The notes under the pieces are model-generated. The model did not search any database, was not told the DNA's origin, and saw only the letters and a program-made list of their open reading frames with translations. DNA of 64,000 nt from NCBI GenBank assembly GCA_014860585.1, contig JACZJL010000107.1:62001-126000 (forward strand). Direction: 5' to 3'. The DNA comes from Bacteroidales bacterium (GTDB taxonomy: Bacteria; Bacteroidota; Bacteroidia; Bacteroidales; 4484-276). Below, one piece after another: positions 44,641 through 53,901 of this stretch; the stretch's first letter is position 1, and every line of letters starts with the position of its first letter. Position numbers and translations under genes: made by a program.

Positions 44641-47526
44641 TTAATTGATGATGATGCGGTTGGTTGAAAACATACCCGAACTCAGGTCGGTGATTTTGAC
44701 CAGGTAAACCCCCTTTTTCAGATGAGTCAGGTCAATCGGGGTCTGATCACCCGAGAGTGGCTGTTTGTAAACCAATTGCCCGGTGAGTGAGAACACTTCG
44801 AGATGATCAGCCTGCCGGCTGAGTTGAATGTTGAATCTTCCGGTACCGGGATTGGGATAAATGGTGGTTTGAAAATCCTGACCCGGTGAAGAGATGCTGT
44901 TGCTTCCTTCACCATTGACAAGCACATTGTCAATCTCCCAGGTGGCTGAGTTTTGGGATGTCGAGTAATAAACAAAGGCAACATATGCCGTAGCGCTGCC
45001 GTAACTGCTGATATCAATTGCGCCAGAGCTTGTCCACTGCCAGAAAGGATCTCCGGAAGGCCATGCAGCCTGTTCGGTAAGGTCAGTCCAGGTGGCATCG
45101 CCCGGGTTTCCGGAGCCGGCGTAATCAGTCGAAATTTTCACATTTAATGCAGGCCCGGTATAACCAAGAGCAGAGAAGAAAGTGAGTTTTTCGTTGGTTG
45201 TATTGCTAAGATTCAATGCGGGTGATATCAGCCAGTCTTCATTTTCGTTTGACTGTGAATTGGCAAAACCGCTCATTTTTGCACAGGCTGTATTGTCAAC
45301 ACCAAACGTGTTGTTCCTGTCCCACAGTTCAGCACCTTTAACGCTGATTGTAGTCCATCCTTCCCAGTCGGTATTGAAAGTCGAGTTGATTACTGTTACC
45401 AATTCAACTGTAGCTGTGGTTGCTTCTGCAAATGGAGGTTCGCCATCCGTTTTGTAATCAATATACTGACCGTCGTTGGTGTAGGGGAAAATTTTAAAAT
45501 AATAGGTGGTTTGTTGTTCGAGGCCATTAAAAGAATATTCCTGGATACCCTGCTGAATGTTCATTGCTCCCACGCCGTCAGCCATATTCGGATCATCAGC
45601 AACGGGAGTACCATCAGCCGGAGATTGGAAGTTGTTCTGACTGCTCCCAAGAATCAGATAACCTGCGGGCAAAACTTCTCCGGTGGCATCTGTCCAGGTA
45701 AGTTTAATGTTTGATCCGGTGGCTGCTGCTGCAAATGCAGTCGGGTAGTTGGTAGGCTCCGGAATTATGGTCAGAATAATGGTGGCTTCGGCTGAAGGGG
45801 GATTCCCGTCATTCTTGTAATCAATGGCCGAACCGGCGCCTGTGTAGGAGAATATTTTGAAATAATAGGTCACATTCACCGGCAAATCGGCAAAAACGTA
45901 TTCTTCAGCACCAAAAGCAATGTTCATGGCGCCCAAACCATCACTCAATACCGGGTCGTTAGACACAGGAACTCCGTCAACGGGTGCAATGATGTTATCT
46001 TCATCGCTGGCCAGAATAACGTAGCCCGTTGGTAACACCTCGCCCGTGGCATCTTCCCAGGTGAGTTTAATCGTTGTTAAGGTCGTTGTCGCTTCAAATG
46101 CAGTTGGGTAATTGGTTGGTTCTCCGTAAAACCATTCAAGATCACCAAGCGATCTGCTCGTAATATAATTACCCTCAGTTCTTGAGTTTAGGATACCTAC
46201 AATATTTCCTGCACCTGATGGAATCAATGTTCCGATATAATCCACATCGTAAAAAGTAGTTCTGAATTCTGCGCTGGCTTTGCTATTGTCGCTGATCGGA
46301 TAAAGAAGCCCGTTTTCAAATGCCGCACCTGCATCAGCAAATGTGGCGTCGGCAATTTTAACCAGTTGGGATTCGTAATCCTCAAAGTTAGCTGTCATTT
46401 CTGTGATAGTGATCTCAACCGGATCAATCTGATTTCCCGTTGAGGTTGCCTCACCCGGATCAAACGCCGGGACAAACTGCAGCATATTGCCAAATTCGGT
46501 CACCGTGCCAATCATTCCTGTGATACCGTCGCCAAGGTTATAAGCAGTTGTAATTTTCCCTGAAAGATCATCAATTAATATGGCTCCGTTGGCATCCTGA
46601 ATGTATTTCTGATTTCTGAACGTCTGCTGGAAAGTCAGTACCACCTCACCGTTGATTTTGAAATAGTCTGTTGATGGGAAAGCAGCCCTGAGTTCTCCAA
46701 GATTGGCTACCTGGATCGGTGTAATAATGGTATATGTGCCCTGGGCAATGATACTTGGGTCAAGGCCGGTGGCATAAGCACGGGCCTTTAAAGTTGTAGT
46801 AGCGGAAATATTGATTGGGTCGGTATAAGGTGTTGAAGATTGTGAAGGTTCACTGCCATCGGTAGTATAAAAAATAGAAGCATCGGGTGTAGTACAGCTG
46901 ATGGTCACATCAATATCGCCGAAAAACTGACCTGCAGGAGGTGAAAATACCGGTGTGGCAACATTTTGAACTCCGGTATTATCGGTAATCACGATGTCGT
47001 CGATATTCAACCTGCGATTTACCGTACCGTCTTCAGTTGCCCTTTTGATCCTGACGCGAACGTTGCCGTCAACATTAACATTTTCCGAAAAAGTCTGGAC
47101 ATCATCCGACGCGGGTGCAGTAAAAGCATTTCCTATCTGTGTCCATGTTGAACCATTGTTGGTGCTGTATTCTATCTTCCAGTCTACCTGTGTATCAGTT
47201 CCGTACCGTCGATAGAGAAATGTGATGTTACCAATACCGTTGGATTTGTTTTGTAGCATGGTCATAGAGGATGTACCGTAACCTCTCATTCTTGCGGCAC
47301 GCTCACCGTTGATGAATTCAGGAAGACCGGCAGCAGTTGTAGTGATTAAAGCGTCTGTCATGTCCCAGTCCAATCCGCTGAGATTTACAGTCGCCGAGGC
47401 ATAAGAAGGTTTCAATTCCCCTTCGCCTTCAAAATTTACAACATACTGCGCATTGACTATAAGGGCATAAAAAATAAACCCTACAATCAATGTGCTTTTT
47501 CTTAACACGCTGAAAATGTTTTTCAT
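44641..47526 (-). CDS. Secreted multidomain protein with OB-like, two FN3-like and MAM-like modules, T9SS tail
   Basis: 961 residues from MKNIFSVLRKSTLIVGFIFY, a signal peptide ending near VNAQ. Order: N-terminal beta-sandwich (VVNFEGEGELKPSYASATVN ... NRRLNIDDIVITD); chitobiase-C-like domain (ASIFYTTDGSEPSQSSTPY); OB-like module (FRNQKYIQDANGAILIDD, about 270-470); two fibronectin-III-like domains that are near copies (PTNYPTAF... LTW.DATGEVLP.GY); a MAM/choice-of-anchor-J-like beta-sandwich (DWEGWTTISVKGAELWDRNN ... ATWEIDNVLV); and a T9SS type-A tail (TIYPNPGTGRFNIQLSRQAD...GVYLVKI). It starts 12 bases after the stop of the closely similar upstream gene, so the two are co-transcribed. The function is probably surface binding; no enzymatic motif is seen. 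Confidence 0.87.
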   Translation of the reverse strand: MKNIFSVLRKSTLIVGFIFYALIVNAQYVVNFEGEGELKPSYASATVNLSGLDWDMTDALITTTAAGLPEFINGERAARMRGYGTSSMTMLQNKSNGIGNITFLYRRYGTDTQVDWKIEYSTNNGSTWTQIGNAFTAPASDDVQTFSENVNVDGNVRVRIKRATEDGTVNRRLNIDDIVITDNTGVQNVATPVFSPPAGQFFGDIDVTISCTTPDASIFYTTDGSEPSQSSTPYTDPINISATTTLKARAYATGLDPSIIAQGTYTIITPIQVANLGELRAAFPSTDYFKINGEVVLTFQQTFRNQKYIQDANGAILIDDLSGKITTAYNLGDGITGMIGTVTEFGNMLQFVPAFDPGEATSTGNQIDPVEITITEMTANFEDYESQLVKIADATFADAGAAFENGLLYPISDNSKASAEFRTTFYDVDYIGTLIPSGAGNIVGILNSRTEGNYITSRSLGDLEWFYGEPTNYPTAFEATTTLTTIKLTWEDATGEVLPTGYVILASDEDNIIAPVDGVPVSNDPVLSDGLGAMNIAFGAEEYVFADLPVNVTYYFKIFSYTGAGSAIDYKNDGNPPSAEATIILTIIPEPTNYPTAFAAAATGSNIKLTWTDATGEVLPAGYLILGSSQNNFQSPADGTPVADDPNMADGVGAMNIQQGIQEYSFNGLEQQTTYYFKIFPYTNDGQYIDYKTDGEPPFAEATTATVELVTVINSTFNTDWEGWTTISVKGAELWDRNNTFGVDNTACAKMSGFANSQSNENEDWLISPALNLSNTTNEKLTFFSALGYTGPALNVKISTDYAGSGNPGDATWTDLTEQAAWPSGDPFWQWTSSGAIDISSYGSATAYVAFVYYSTSQNSATWEIDNVLVNGEGSNSISSPGQDFQTTIYPNPGTGRFNIQLSRQADHLEVFSLTGQLVYKQPLSGDQTPIDLTHLKKGVYLVKITDLSSGMFSTNRIIIN

Positions 47527-47538
47527 AGATTAAAATAT

Positions 47539-50040
47539 TTAGTTGATTATTATTTTTCTCATTAAAGTTAAACCTGAAGTCGAATCAGAAAGCCTGATCA
47601 TGTAAAATCCTTTGTTGAGATGCGTGAGATCCAAAAGTTGTATGCTGTCGCTTAAAACCTGTTCATGTACCAATTGACCGGTAATTGAGTGTACCTCGAG
47701 CTGATCAAAGTCATGCTGCAAATGAATATAGAATAACCCATTCCCAGGATTAGGATAGATGCTAATGCTATTTTCTTTGGTCGAACCGGATATTCCAACA
47801 GTCAGTTCACCGCTTATCATGATGTTATCCACCTCCCACGTAGCCGATTCCTCATCGGTGGAATAATACACAAATGCGACATAAAAATCATCGCTGTTGA
47901 GAAAAACATCAATGTACCCGGAGTGTGTCCATTCAAAAAACGGATTCCCTGTTGGCCAGGTAACCTGGTCAGAAAAGTCGGTCCAGGTGAAATTATTCGG
48001 ATTCCCTGATCCATCATAATCAATTGAAACCTTTACCTGAAGGGCAGGTCCTGAATACCCCACTGCAGCATAAAATGAGAGCAGTTTTGTTTCTATTTCC
48101 TGTGATTCGATTAAAGGAGAAATAAGCCAGTTCTCATTTACATAGGATGTACCGCTTACAAATCCGCTGATTTTGGCACAGGGTGTATTGTTGATGCCGA
48201 AAGTATTGTCCCTGTCCCAGTCCTGTTCGCCGGTAACATTATACTGTGTCCAGCCTTCCCAGTCCTCATTAAAAGTTGTAAACAGCACCATAACCATCTG
48301 ATAAGTAGTCGCATTAGCTGCAGGAGGATTGCCATCTGTCTTGTAATCAATAACTGCTCCTGTACCGGTGTAGGGGAATATTTTGAAATAATAAGTCTCC
48401 TCAACAGGCAGATCAGTAAACATGTATTGTTGGGCGCCAAATGAAATATTCATCGCTGCAGATCCGTCCGTGAGATCAGGATCGTTGGCAACCGGAACGC
48501 CGTCTGCCGGGAGGGTAATGGCAGGGCTGTCGCTGGCAAGAAGCAGGTAGGAGGTGGGTAAAATATTTCCTGTTGCATCAGTCCAGGTAAGGGCAATATT
48601 CTGACCATACGCAGTCGCGCCGAAATCAGCCGGGTAATTGCTTGGCTCACCCAATGCCCATTCAAAATCTTCGAGAAACCGCGAAGTAATATAATCACCA
48701 TCGGCTCTTGAATTCAAAATTCCAATGATGTTTCCGGCGCCTGAAGGAATAGTTGTTCCGATGTAATTCACATCATAAAAGGTTGTTCTGAAATTTCCTG
48801 ATGCTTTACTGTTGTCGCTGATTTCGTAAACCGTACCGTTTGCAAATGCACTGCCTGCATCAGCGAAAGTAGCGCCGATAATTTTCACCAATTCAGATTC
48901 ATAATTTTCAAAATTGGTCAACATTTGGTTTATGGTAATCACCTGAGGCACAACCTGGTTTCCTGTGGATGTGGCAGCACCCGGATCCAAAGCAGGGGTG
49001 AACTGAAGCATGTTCCCAAACTCAGCTATGGTTCCGGTTATCCCTGTGATTCCGTCACCTATGTTATAGTTTGTATTGATTTTACCAGAAACATCATCAA
49101 TGAGAATGGCTGCTGATGCATCCTGAATGTACTTCTGGTTTCTGAAGGTTTGCTTGAAAGTAAGCACGACCTCGCCGGTAAGCTGAAAATAGTTCGTCGA
49201 GGGAAATGCTGCCCTGAGCTGAGCAAGATTTGCAACTTGTGCAGGGACAACAATGGTATATGTTCCCTGGGCAATGTTACTTGGATCAAGACCTGCAGCA
49301 TAAGCACGGGCTTTCAGTAAGGTTGTAGATGTGATGTTAATTGGAATGGTATAAGGTGTTGACGACTGGGTTGGCTCGCTGCCGTCGGTTGTGTAAAATA
49401 TTGAAGCATCAGGTGTGGCGCAACTGATGGCCACCGTTACAGGACCGAAAAACTGACCGGCCGGAGGTGAAAATGAAGGAGTAGCTGTTGTGTTTCCACC
49501 GCCAAAATTTGTAATAAGGATGTCGTCAATATTCAGTCTGCGATTTGATGTTCCTTCTTCGGTGGCGCGTTTGATGCGGATACGGATATTTCCATTAACG
49601 TTTACATCTTCCGAAAAAAATTGAACATCGTCGGATGCCGGTGCTGTAAAAGCATTGCCGATTTGGGCCCATACCGTACCGTCAAGGCTATACTCAACTT
49701 TCCAGTCTACCTGAGCATCTGTTCCGTATCGACGGTAATAGAAGCTGACATTACCAATGCCGTTTTCTTTGTCTTCAAGCATGGTCATCACTGAGGTGCC
49801 GTAACCGCGCAACCTTGCCGAGCGAATTCCGTTTTTCCAATCAGCATCCAAAGTTCCGATCAGTGCTTCGGTCATATTCCAGGTCAAACCGCTAAGTATC
49901 ACGTCACCAGAGGCGTAGGCAGTTTTCACCTCTCCCTCGCCTTCAAAATTTACTAAGTATTGTGCATCTGCTGTTGAAGCGAAAAACAACAGTCCGATAA
50001 CCAGCACAACTGGTTTTAAAGCAATAAAAATCTTTTTCAT
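47539..50040 (-). CDS. Secreted multidomain protein, paralogue of its neighbour, with T9SS tail
   Basis: 833 residues from MKKIFIALKPVVLVIGLLFF, a signal peptide ending near ADAQ; an ATG five codons upstream is less likely. It has the same plan as the gene downstream, minus one FN3-like unit: N-terminal sandwich (LVNFEGEGEVKTAYASGDVI), chitobiase-C-like, OB-like (FRNQKYIQDASAAILIDD), one FN3-like, MAM/choice-of-anchor-J-like (DWEGWTQYNVTGEQDWDRDN) and T9SS tail (SIYPNPGNGLFYIHL...GFYMIRL). The near identity of many blocks shows a tandem duplication followed by gain or loss of an FN3 unit. It is first in a two-gene transcription unit. Confidence 0.87.
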   Translation of the reverse strand: MKKIFIALKPVVLVIGLLFFASTADAQYLVNFEGEGEVKTAYASGDVILSGLTWNMTEALIGTLDADWKNGIRSARLRGYGTSVMTMLEDKENGIGNVSFYYRRYGTDAQVDWKVEYSLDGTVWAQIGNAFTAPASDDVQFFSEDVNVNGNIRIRIKRATEEGTSNRRLNIDDILITNFGGGNTTATPSFSPPAGQFFGPVTVAISCATPDASIFYTTDGSEPTQSSTPYTIPINITSTTLLKARAYAAGLDPSNIAQGTYTIVVPAQVANLAQLRAAFPSTNYFQLTGEVVLTFKQTFRNQKYIQDASAAILIDDVSGKINTNYNIGDGITGITGTIAEFGNMLQFTPALDPGAATSTGNQVVPQVITINQMLTNFENYESELVKIIGATFADAGSAFANGTVYEISDNSKASGNFRTTFYDVNYIGTTIPSGAGNIIGILNSRADGDYITSRFLEDFEWALGEPSNYPADFGATAYGQNIALTWTDATGNILPTSYLLLASDSPAITLPADGVPVANDPDLTDGSAAMNISFGAQQYMFTDLPVEETYYFKIFPYTGTGAVIDYKTDGNPPAANATTYQMVMVLFTTFNEDWEGWTQYNVTGEQDWDRDNTFGINNTPCAKISGFVSGTSYVNENWLISPLIESQEIETKLLSFYAAVGYSGPALQVKVSIDYDGSGNPNNFTWTDFSDQVTWPTGNPFFEWTHSGYIDVFLNSDDFYVAFVYYSTDEESATWEVDNIMISGELTVGISGSTKENSISIYPNPGNGLFYIHLQHDFDQLEVHSITGQLVHEQVLSDSIQLLDLTHLNKGFYMIRLSDSTSGLTLMRKIIIN

Positions 50041-50344
50041 GTAATTAATTGTCAAATTGTTAATATTATAAAATTGTAAATATCATGAGATTCCTGATTC
50101 AATTTCCGTCTGCAAAAGTCCTGAAAATAATCCAGACTATTTTTCAATTACAATTAAATTTAGGTTAAAAATTAAGAGGCTAAAAGTAAGGAAAAATGTT
50201 CAAACAGCAAGTAGCTTGTTGGTAAGTTTTGGGGGTCGAATGAGTTGGGATAACCACTAGTAAATTGTATATGAAGAGATTAAATAAAAAAATCCCGATT
50301 GAATCAATCATCGGGATTTTTTTTTCGAATATTTACGGGATTAC
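50041..50344. other. Intergenic region between dnaK and the secreted-protein cluster
   Basis: About 300 AT-rich bases. They hold the dnaK terminator (50286-50325) and must hold the promoter of the minus-strand gene starting at 50040. No exact TAnnTTTG was found for it. No gene is seen. Confidence 0.45.
50286..50325 (-). terminator. dnaK terminator
   Basis: AAAAAATCCCGAT and ATCGGGATTTTTT form a long stem with a 10-base loop. On the minus strand it ends in a run of seven T, 20 bases after the dnaK stop. Confidence 0.8.
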
Positions 50345-52258
50345 CTACTTTACTTCTTCAAAATCAACATCAGTAACATCGCCGTCGTTTCCACCAGGTT
50401 GCTTGCCATCGTTTGGCGCACCACCCTGGTTACCTTGTTGCTGGCCGGTTTGCTGCTGCGTTGCATTGTACATATCCTGACTTGCTGCCTGGAACACGTC
50501 ATTGAGTTTCTTTGTGGCCGATTCAATCCCGTCGAGATCTTCACGCTTATGGGCATCTTTTAATTTTGCCAGTGCATCTTCGATGGGTTTACGTTTTTCA
50601 GCCGGAATTTTATCGCCATATTCTTTCAACTGCTTCTCGGTCTGGAAAATCATCGAGTCGGCCTGGTTAAGTTTATCCACACGCTCTTTGGCGATCCTGT
50701 CGGTTTCAGCATTGGCTTCGGCTTCGGCTTTCATTTTCTTGATTTCATCATCCGTTAAACCAGATGATGCCTCAATGCGAATGCTCTGAGATTTTCCAGT
50801 TCCCTGGTCTTTTGCCGATACGTTCAGGATTCCGTTGGCGTCAATATCGAAGGTAACTTCAATTTTAGGAATTCCACGCATTGCCGGTGGAATACCATCA
50901 AGATGGAACCGACCAATGGTTTTGTTGTCTCTTGCCATTGCTCTTTCGCCCTGCAACACGTGAATTTCGACCGAAGGCTGATTATCGGAAGCCGTGGAGA
51001 AAGTTTCCGATTTCCTGGTTGGAATGGTTGTGTTTGAAGGGATCAGTTTAGTCATTACTCCACCAAGGGTTTCAATGCCTAAGGTAAGCGGAGTTACATC
51101 GAGCAGCAACACATCTTTTACTTCGCCCGAAAGCACGCCCCCCTGGATAGCAGCACCTATGGCCACAACTTCATCCGGGTTCACCCCTTTGGATGGCTCT
51201 CTGCCAAAGAAATCTTTTACCAGTTGCTGTATGGCCGGAATCCTTGTTGATCCACCGACAAGAATTACTTCATTAATGTCTGATGGTTTCAGTCCTGCGT
51301 CGCTTAGCGCTTTACGGCATGGCTCCAGGGTGGCTTTTATCAGCTTGTCCGAAAGTTGTTCAAATTTGGCGCGTGTAAGTTTTCTTACAAGGTGTTGAGG
51401 AATACCATCCACCGGCATGATGTAAGGGAGATTTACCTCAGTTTCACTTGAACTCGACAATTCAATCTTTGCTTTTTCGGCAGCTTCTTTAAGTCGCTGC
51501 ATTGCCATAGGATCTTTAGTCAAATCAATGTTGAAATCAGCTTTAAATTCTGAAGCCAGCCAATCAATGATCACGTGGTCAAAATCATCACCACCCAGGT
51601 GAGTATCTCCATTGGTTGATTTTACCTCAAAAACGCCATCACCCAGTTCGAGGATGGAAATATCGAACGTTCCCCCACCAAGATCGAATACGGCCACTTT
51701 AAGGTCTTCTTTTTTCTTATCCAACCCATACGCCAGCGCAGCAGCAGTTGGCTCGTTGATGATCCTTTTTACAATAAGTCCTGCAATTTCGCCGGCTTCT
51801 TTTGTTGCCTGGCGTTGTGAATCGCTAAAGTATGCCGGAACTGTGATCACAGCTTCTGTGACAGAAGTTCCCAGGTAATCTTCGGCGGTCTTTTTCATTT
51901 TCTGAAGCACCATCGCCGAAATTTCCTGTGGGGTATAGTTACGATCTTTAATTTTGACGCGTGGAGTGTTGTTTTCTCCTTTTACTACATCATAAGTTAC
52001 ACGGTTGATCTCTTTCTGCACCCTGTCGTGGGTTTCGCCCATGAATCGTTTAATTGAGTAAACAGTAAATTTTGGGTTGGTAATCGCCTGCCTTTTTGCA
52101 GGATCGCCAACCTTACGCTCTCCATTTTCGGTGAAGGCCACAATTGAAGGAGTAGTTCTGCGCCCCTCTGAATTGGGGATAACCACAGGTTCGTTACCTT
52201 CCATTACTGCAACACACGAATTGGTTGTTCCTAAGTCTATTCCGATTATTTTTCCCAT
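50345..52258 (-). CDS. dnaK: Molecular chaperone DnaK (Hsp70)
   Basis: 637 residues, full length. The N-terminal ATPase starts [20 protein letters not shown] and includes [20 protein letters not shown] and [17 protein letters not shown]. The substrate-binding domain has [21 protein letters not shown] Gln/Gly/Asn-rich flexible tail ends in the DVDFEEVK motif (the EEVD-like bacterial end). It folds nascent and stress-damaged proteins with DnaJ and GrpE, neither of which is adjacent here. It is transcribed alone. Confidence 0.98.
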   Translation of the reverse strand: MGKIIGIDLGTTNSCVAVMEGNEPVVIPNSEGRRTTPSIVAFTENGERKVGDPAKRQAITNPKFTVYSIKRFMGETHDRVQKEINRVTYDVVKGENNTPRVKIKDRNYTPQEISAMVLQKMKKTAEDYLGTSVTEAVITVPAYFSDSQRQATKEAGEIAGLIVKRIINEPTAAALAYGLDKKKEDLKVAVFDLGGGTFDISILELGDGVFEVKSTNGDTHLGGDDFDHVIIDWLASEFKADFNIDLTKDPMAMQRLKEAAEKAKIELSSSSETEVNLPYIMPVDGIPQHLVRKLTRAKFEQLSDKLIKATLEPCRKALSDAGLKPSDINEVILVGGSTRIPAIQQLVKDFFGREPSKGVNPDEVVAIGAAIQGGVLSGEVKDVLLLDVTPLTLGIETLGGVMTKLIPSNTTIPTRKSETFSTASDNQPSVEIHVLQGERAMARDNKTIGRFHLDGIPPAMRGIPKIEVTFDIDANGILNVSAKDQGTGKSQSIRIEASSGLTDDEIKKMKAEAEANAETDRIAKERVDKLNQADSMIFQTEKQLKEYGDKIPAEKRKPIEDALAKLKDAHKREDLDGIESATKKLNDVFQAASQDMYNATQQQTGQQQGNQGGAPNDGKQPGGNDGDVTDVDFEEVK

Positions 52259-52649
52259 TGTTAGTTTCTTTATATTAAAGTTTGATTAATTCAAAAATGA
52301 TGTGCAGGGTGCATTGTCAATCTCTATGCCAGAGCAACACTTTATTAAGGATCACTGGTCCGAAAACTTAGACGTGTTCTTTCTAATAAAAAACTAGTGT
52401 TTTTAACGGTTTGATATTTAATTTGTTAATGAGTCAAAGTTGCCTGTTTTTGCTGTTAATAATTGCTGACAATTTCACCTGTCAAAAAGACAGAAATAAT
52501 ATTCCCCTGAAAAATTACAATATCAAACACCTGATGATTTTGAATGTGACTTAGTTATTCTAATGTTATTTTTGCGACCATTTTAAGGGGGGCAGGATCA
52601 GCCTCCTTCAATAATTCTACTTTTGTGAAAAACTGAAACCCTAAATTTT
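52259..52649. other. Divergent intergenic region dnaK / efflux adaptor
   Basis: 391 bases with no gene. It contains the small palindrome CTGTC-AAAAA-GACAG (52479-52493) and promoter elements for the efflux genes. A heat-shock control element for dnaK may lie here but I cannot identify it. Confidence 0.4.
52540..52574 (+). promoter_or_regulatory. Candidate promoter of the RND efflux genes
   Basis: TTG at 52540-52542 and TTATTTTTG ending at 52574 (TATTTTTG, 52567-52574) are 24 bases apart, near the TTG-N(17-23)-TAnnTTTG pattern. A second exact -7 (TACTTTTG, 52618-52625) lies closer to the gene but without a -33 partner. Confidence 0.4.
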
Positions 52650-53849
52650 ATGCCCTCAAAAATTAAAAAGTTATTTAACCGTACACCCTATCTTTTGTTT
52701 ATCGGTATATCCATATTGCTGCTTTGGTCATGTGGAGCAGAGCAACAACCAGGTGACGCTGAATCTTTAAGAAATCAAATTTCCGAACATAAAAAGCAGG
52801 TCGGCGAACTCACCCGGAAAATTGTGGAATTGGAAGAACAACTCCGTCAAATGGGTGATAGTAGTGCTTTACGAAATCAAATTCCTGTGGAAGTTCATGC
52901 AATCACAAGCCTTCCCTTCAGTCATTTTATCAAGGTAAATGCTAATGTTGAAGCGGTTAAAGAAGCAACCATCAGTTCTGAAACGAACGGACAAATCAAG
53001 CATATCAATGTTCGAAAAGGGCAACGTGTCGGAGCCGGACAGGTTGTTGCCAGTCTCAACACATCTGTAATTGAAAGTGGGATCAAAGAAGTGGAAACTT
53101 CGGTTGAGTTGGCCAAAACGCTTTATGAGCGCCAGAAAAACCTGTGGGATCAAAAAATCGGAAGCGAAGTACAGTACCTGCAGGCAAAGAATAATTACGA
53201 AAGCCTTCAGACAAGACTCAAAACCTTACAGTCCCAACTCGAATTGTCGGTGATCCGGGCGCCATTTGACGGTGTTGTTGACGAGATTTTTACCAAAGAG
53301 GGTGAATTGGCCCTGCCAGGGCTGCCCTTGATGCAGATTCTAAATTTGTCAACCCTTTATGTGAATGCTGATATTTCGGAGTCATACCTCCCGGTGATCA
53401 GGCCGAATGACGAAGTTGTTCTACGGTTTCCGGCATATCCTGATTTTGAAAAAAAAGTAAAAATTCACCGAATTGGTAATGTTATCAATCCTGAAAACCG
53501 GACTTTCCGTTTGCAGGTCCTTGTTCCCAACATTGACGACCGTTTCAAACCCAATATGGTAGCTACTATCAGTTTCAAGGCTTTTGCCACCGATAGTGCA
53601 ATGGTAGTGCCTTCAATATTAATCAAACAGGACATACAGGGGCATTTTGTGTTTGTGGCAAGAAAAAATGGCAACGGAGAATTTTATGCCCGAAAAGTTT
53701 ATCTTGAACGCGGTTTAGACAGCGAAGGAAAAACTATGATAATCGACGGCCTGGAAATAGGCGACCTGGTTATTACCCAGGGGCAAAATCAGGTTACCGA
53801 AGGAATTCCGGTTTTAATACAAAATGAACCTTTGACTCAAATTCCGTAA
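52650..53849 (+). CDS. RND efflux periplasmic adaptor (membrane fusion protein), lipoprotein
   Basis: 399 residues. A signal sequence ends in the lipobox LLWSC, so it is probably a lipid-anchored periplasmic protein. A short heptad-rich segment (about 40-70) follows the anchor. Then come half a biotinyl-lipoyl-like domain (SSETNGQIKHINVRKGQRVG), a coiled-coil hairpin (about 145-205), the second lipoyl half (SVIRAPFDGVVDEIFTKEGE), a beta-barrel and a membrane-proximal domain (LEIGDLVITQGQNQVTEGIP). It links an inner-membrane RND pump to an outer-membrane channel. The pump gene follows 52 bases downstream. No TolC-like channel gene is in the window, so the channel must be encoded elsewhere. Confidence 0.93.
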   Translation: MPSKIKKLFNRTPYLLFIGISILLLWSCGAEQQPGDAESLRNQISEHKKQVGELTRKIVELEEQLRQMGDSSALRNQIPVEVHAITSLPFSHFIKVNANVEAVKEATISSETNGQIKHINVRKGQRVGAGQVVASLNTSVIESGIKEVETSVELAKTLYERQKNLWDQKIGSEVQYLQAKNNYESLQTRLKTLQSQLELSVIRAPFDGVVDEIFTKEGELALPGLPLMQILNLSTLYVNADISESYLPVIRPNDEVVLRFPAYPDFEKKVKIHRIGNVINPENRTFRLQVLVPNIDDRFKPNMVATISFKAFATDSAMVVPSILIKQDIQGHFVFVARKNGNGEFYARKVYLERGLDSEGKTMIIDGLEIGDLVITQGQNQVTEGIPVLIQNEPLTQIP

Positions 53850-53901
53850 CTGCAATTGAATTGTAATTTTTAAACAGGTCTTTCTAAAAAAAGCAAATGT
53901 T

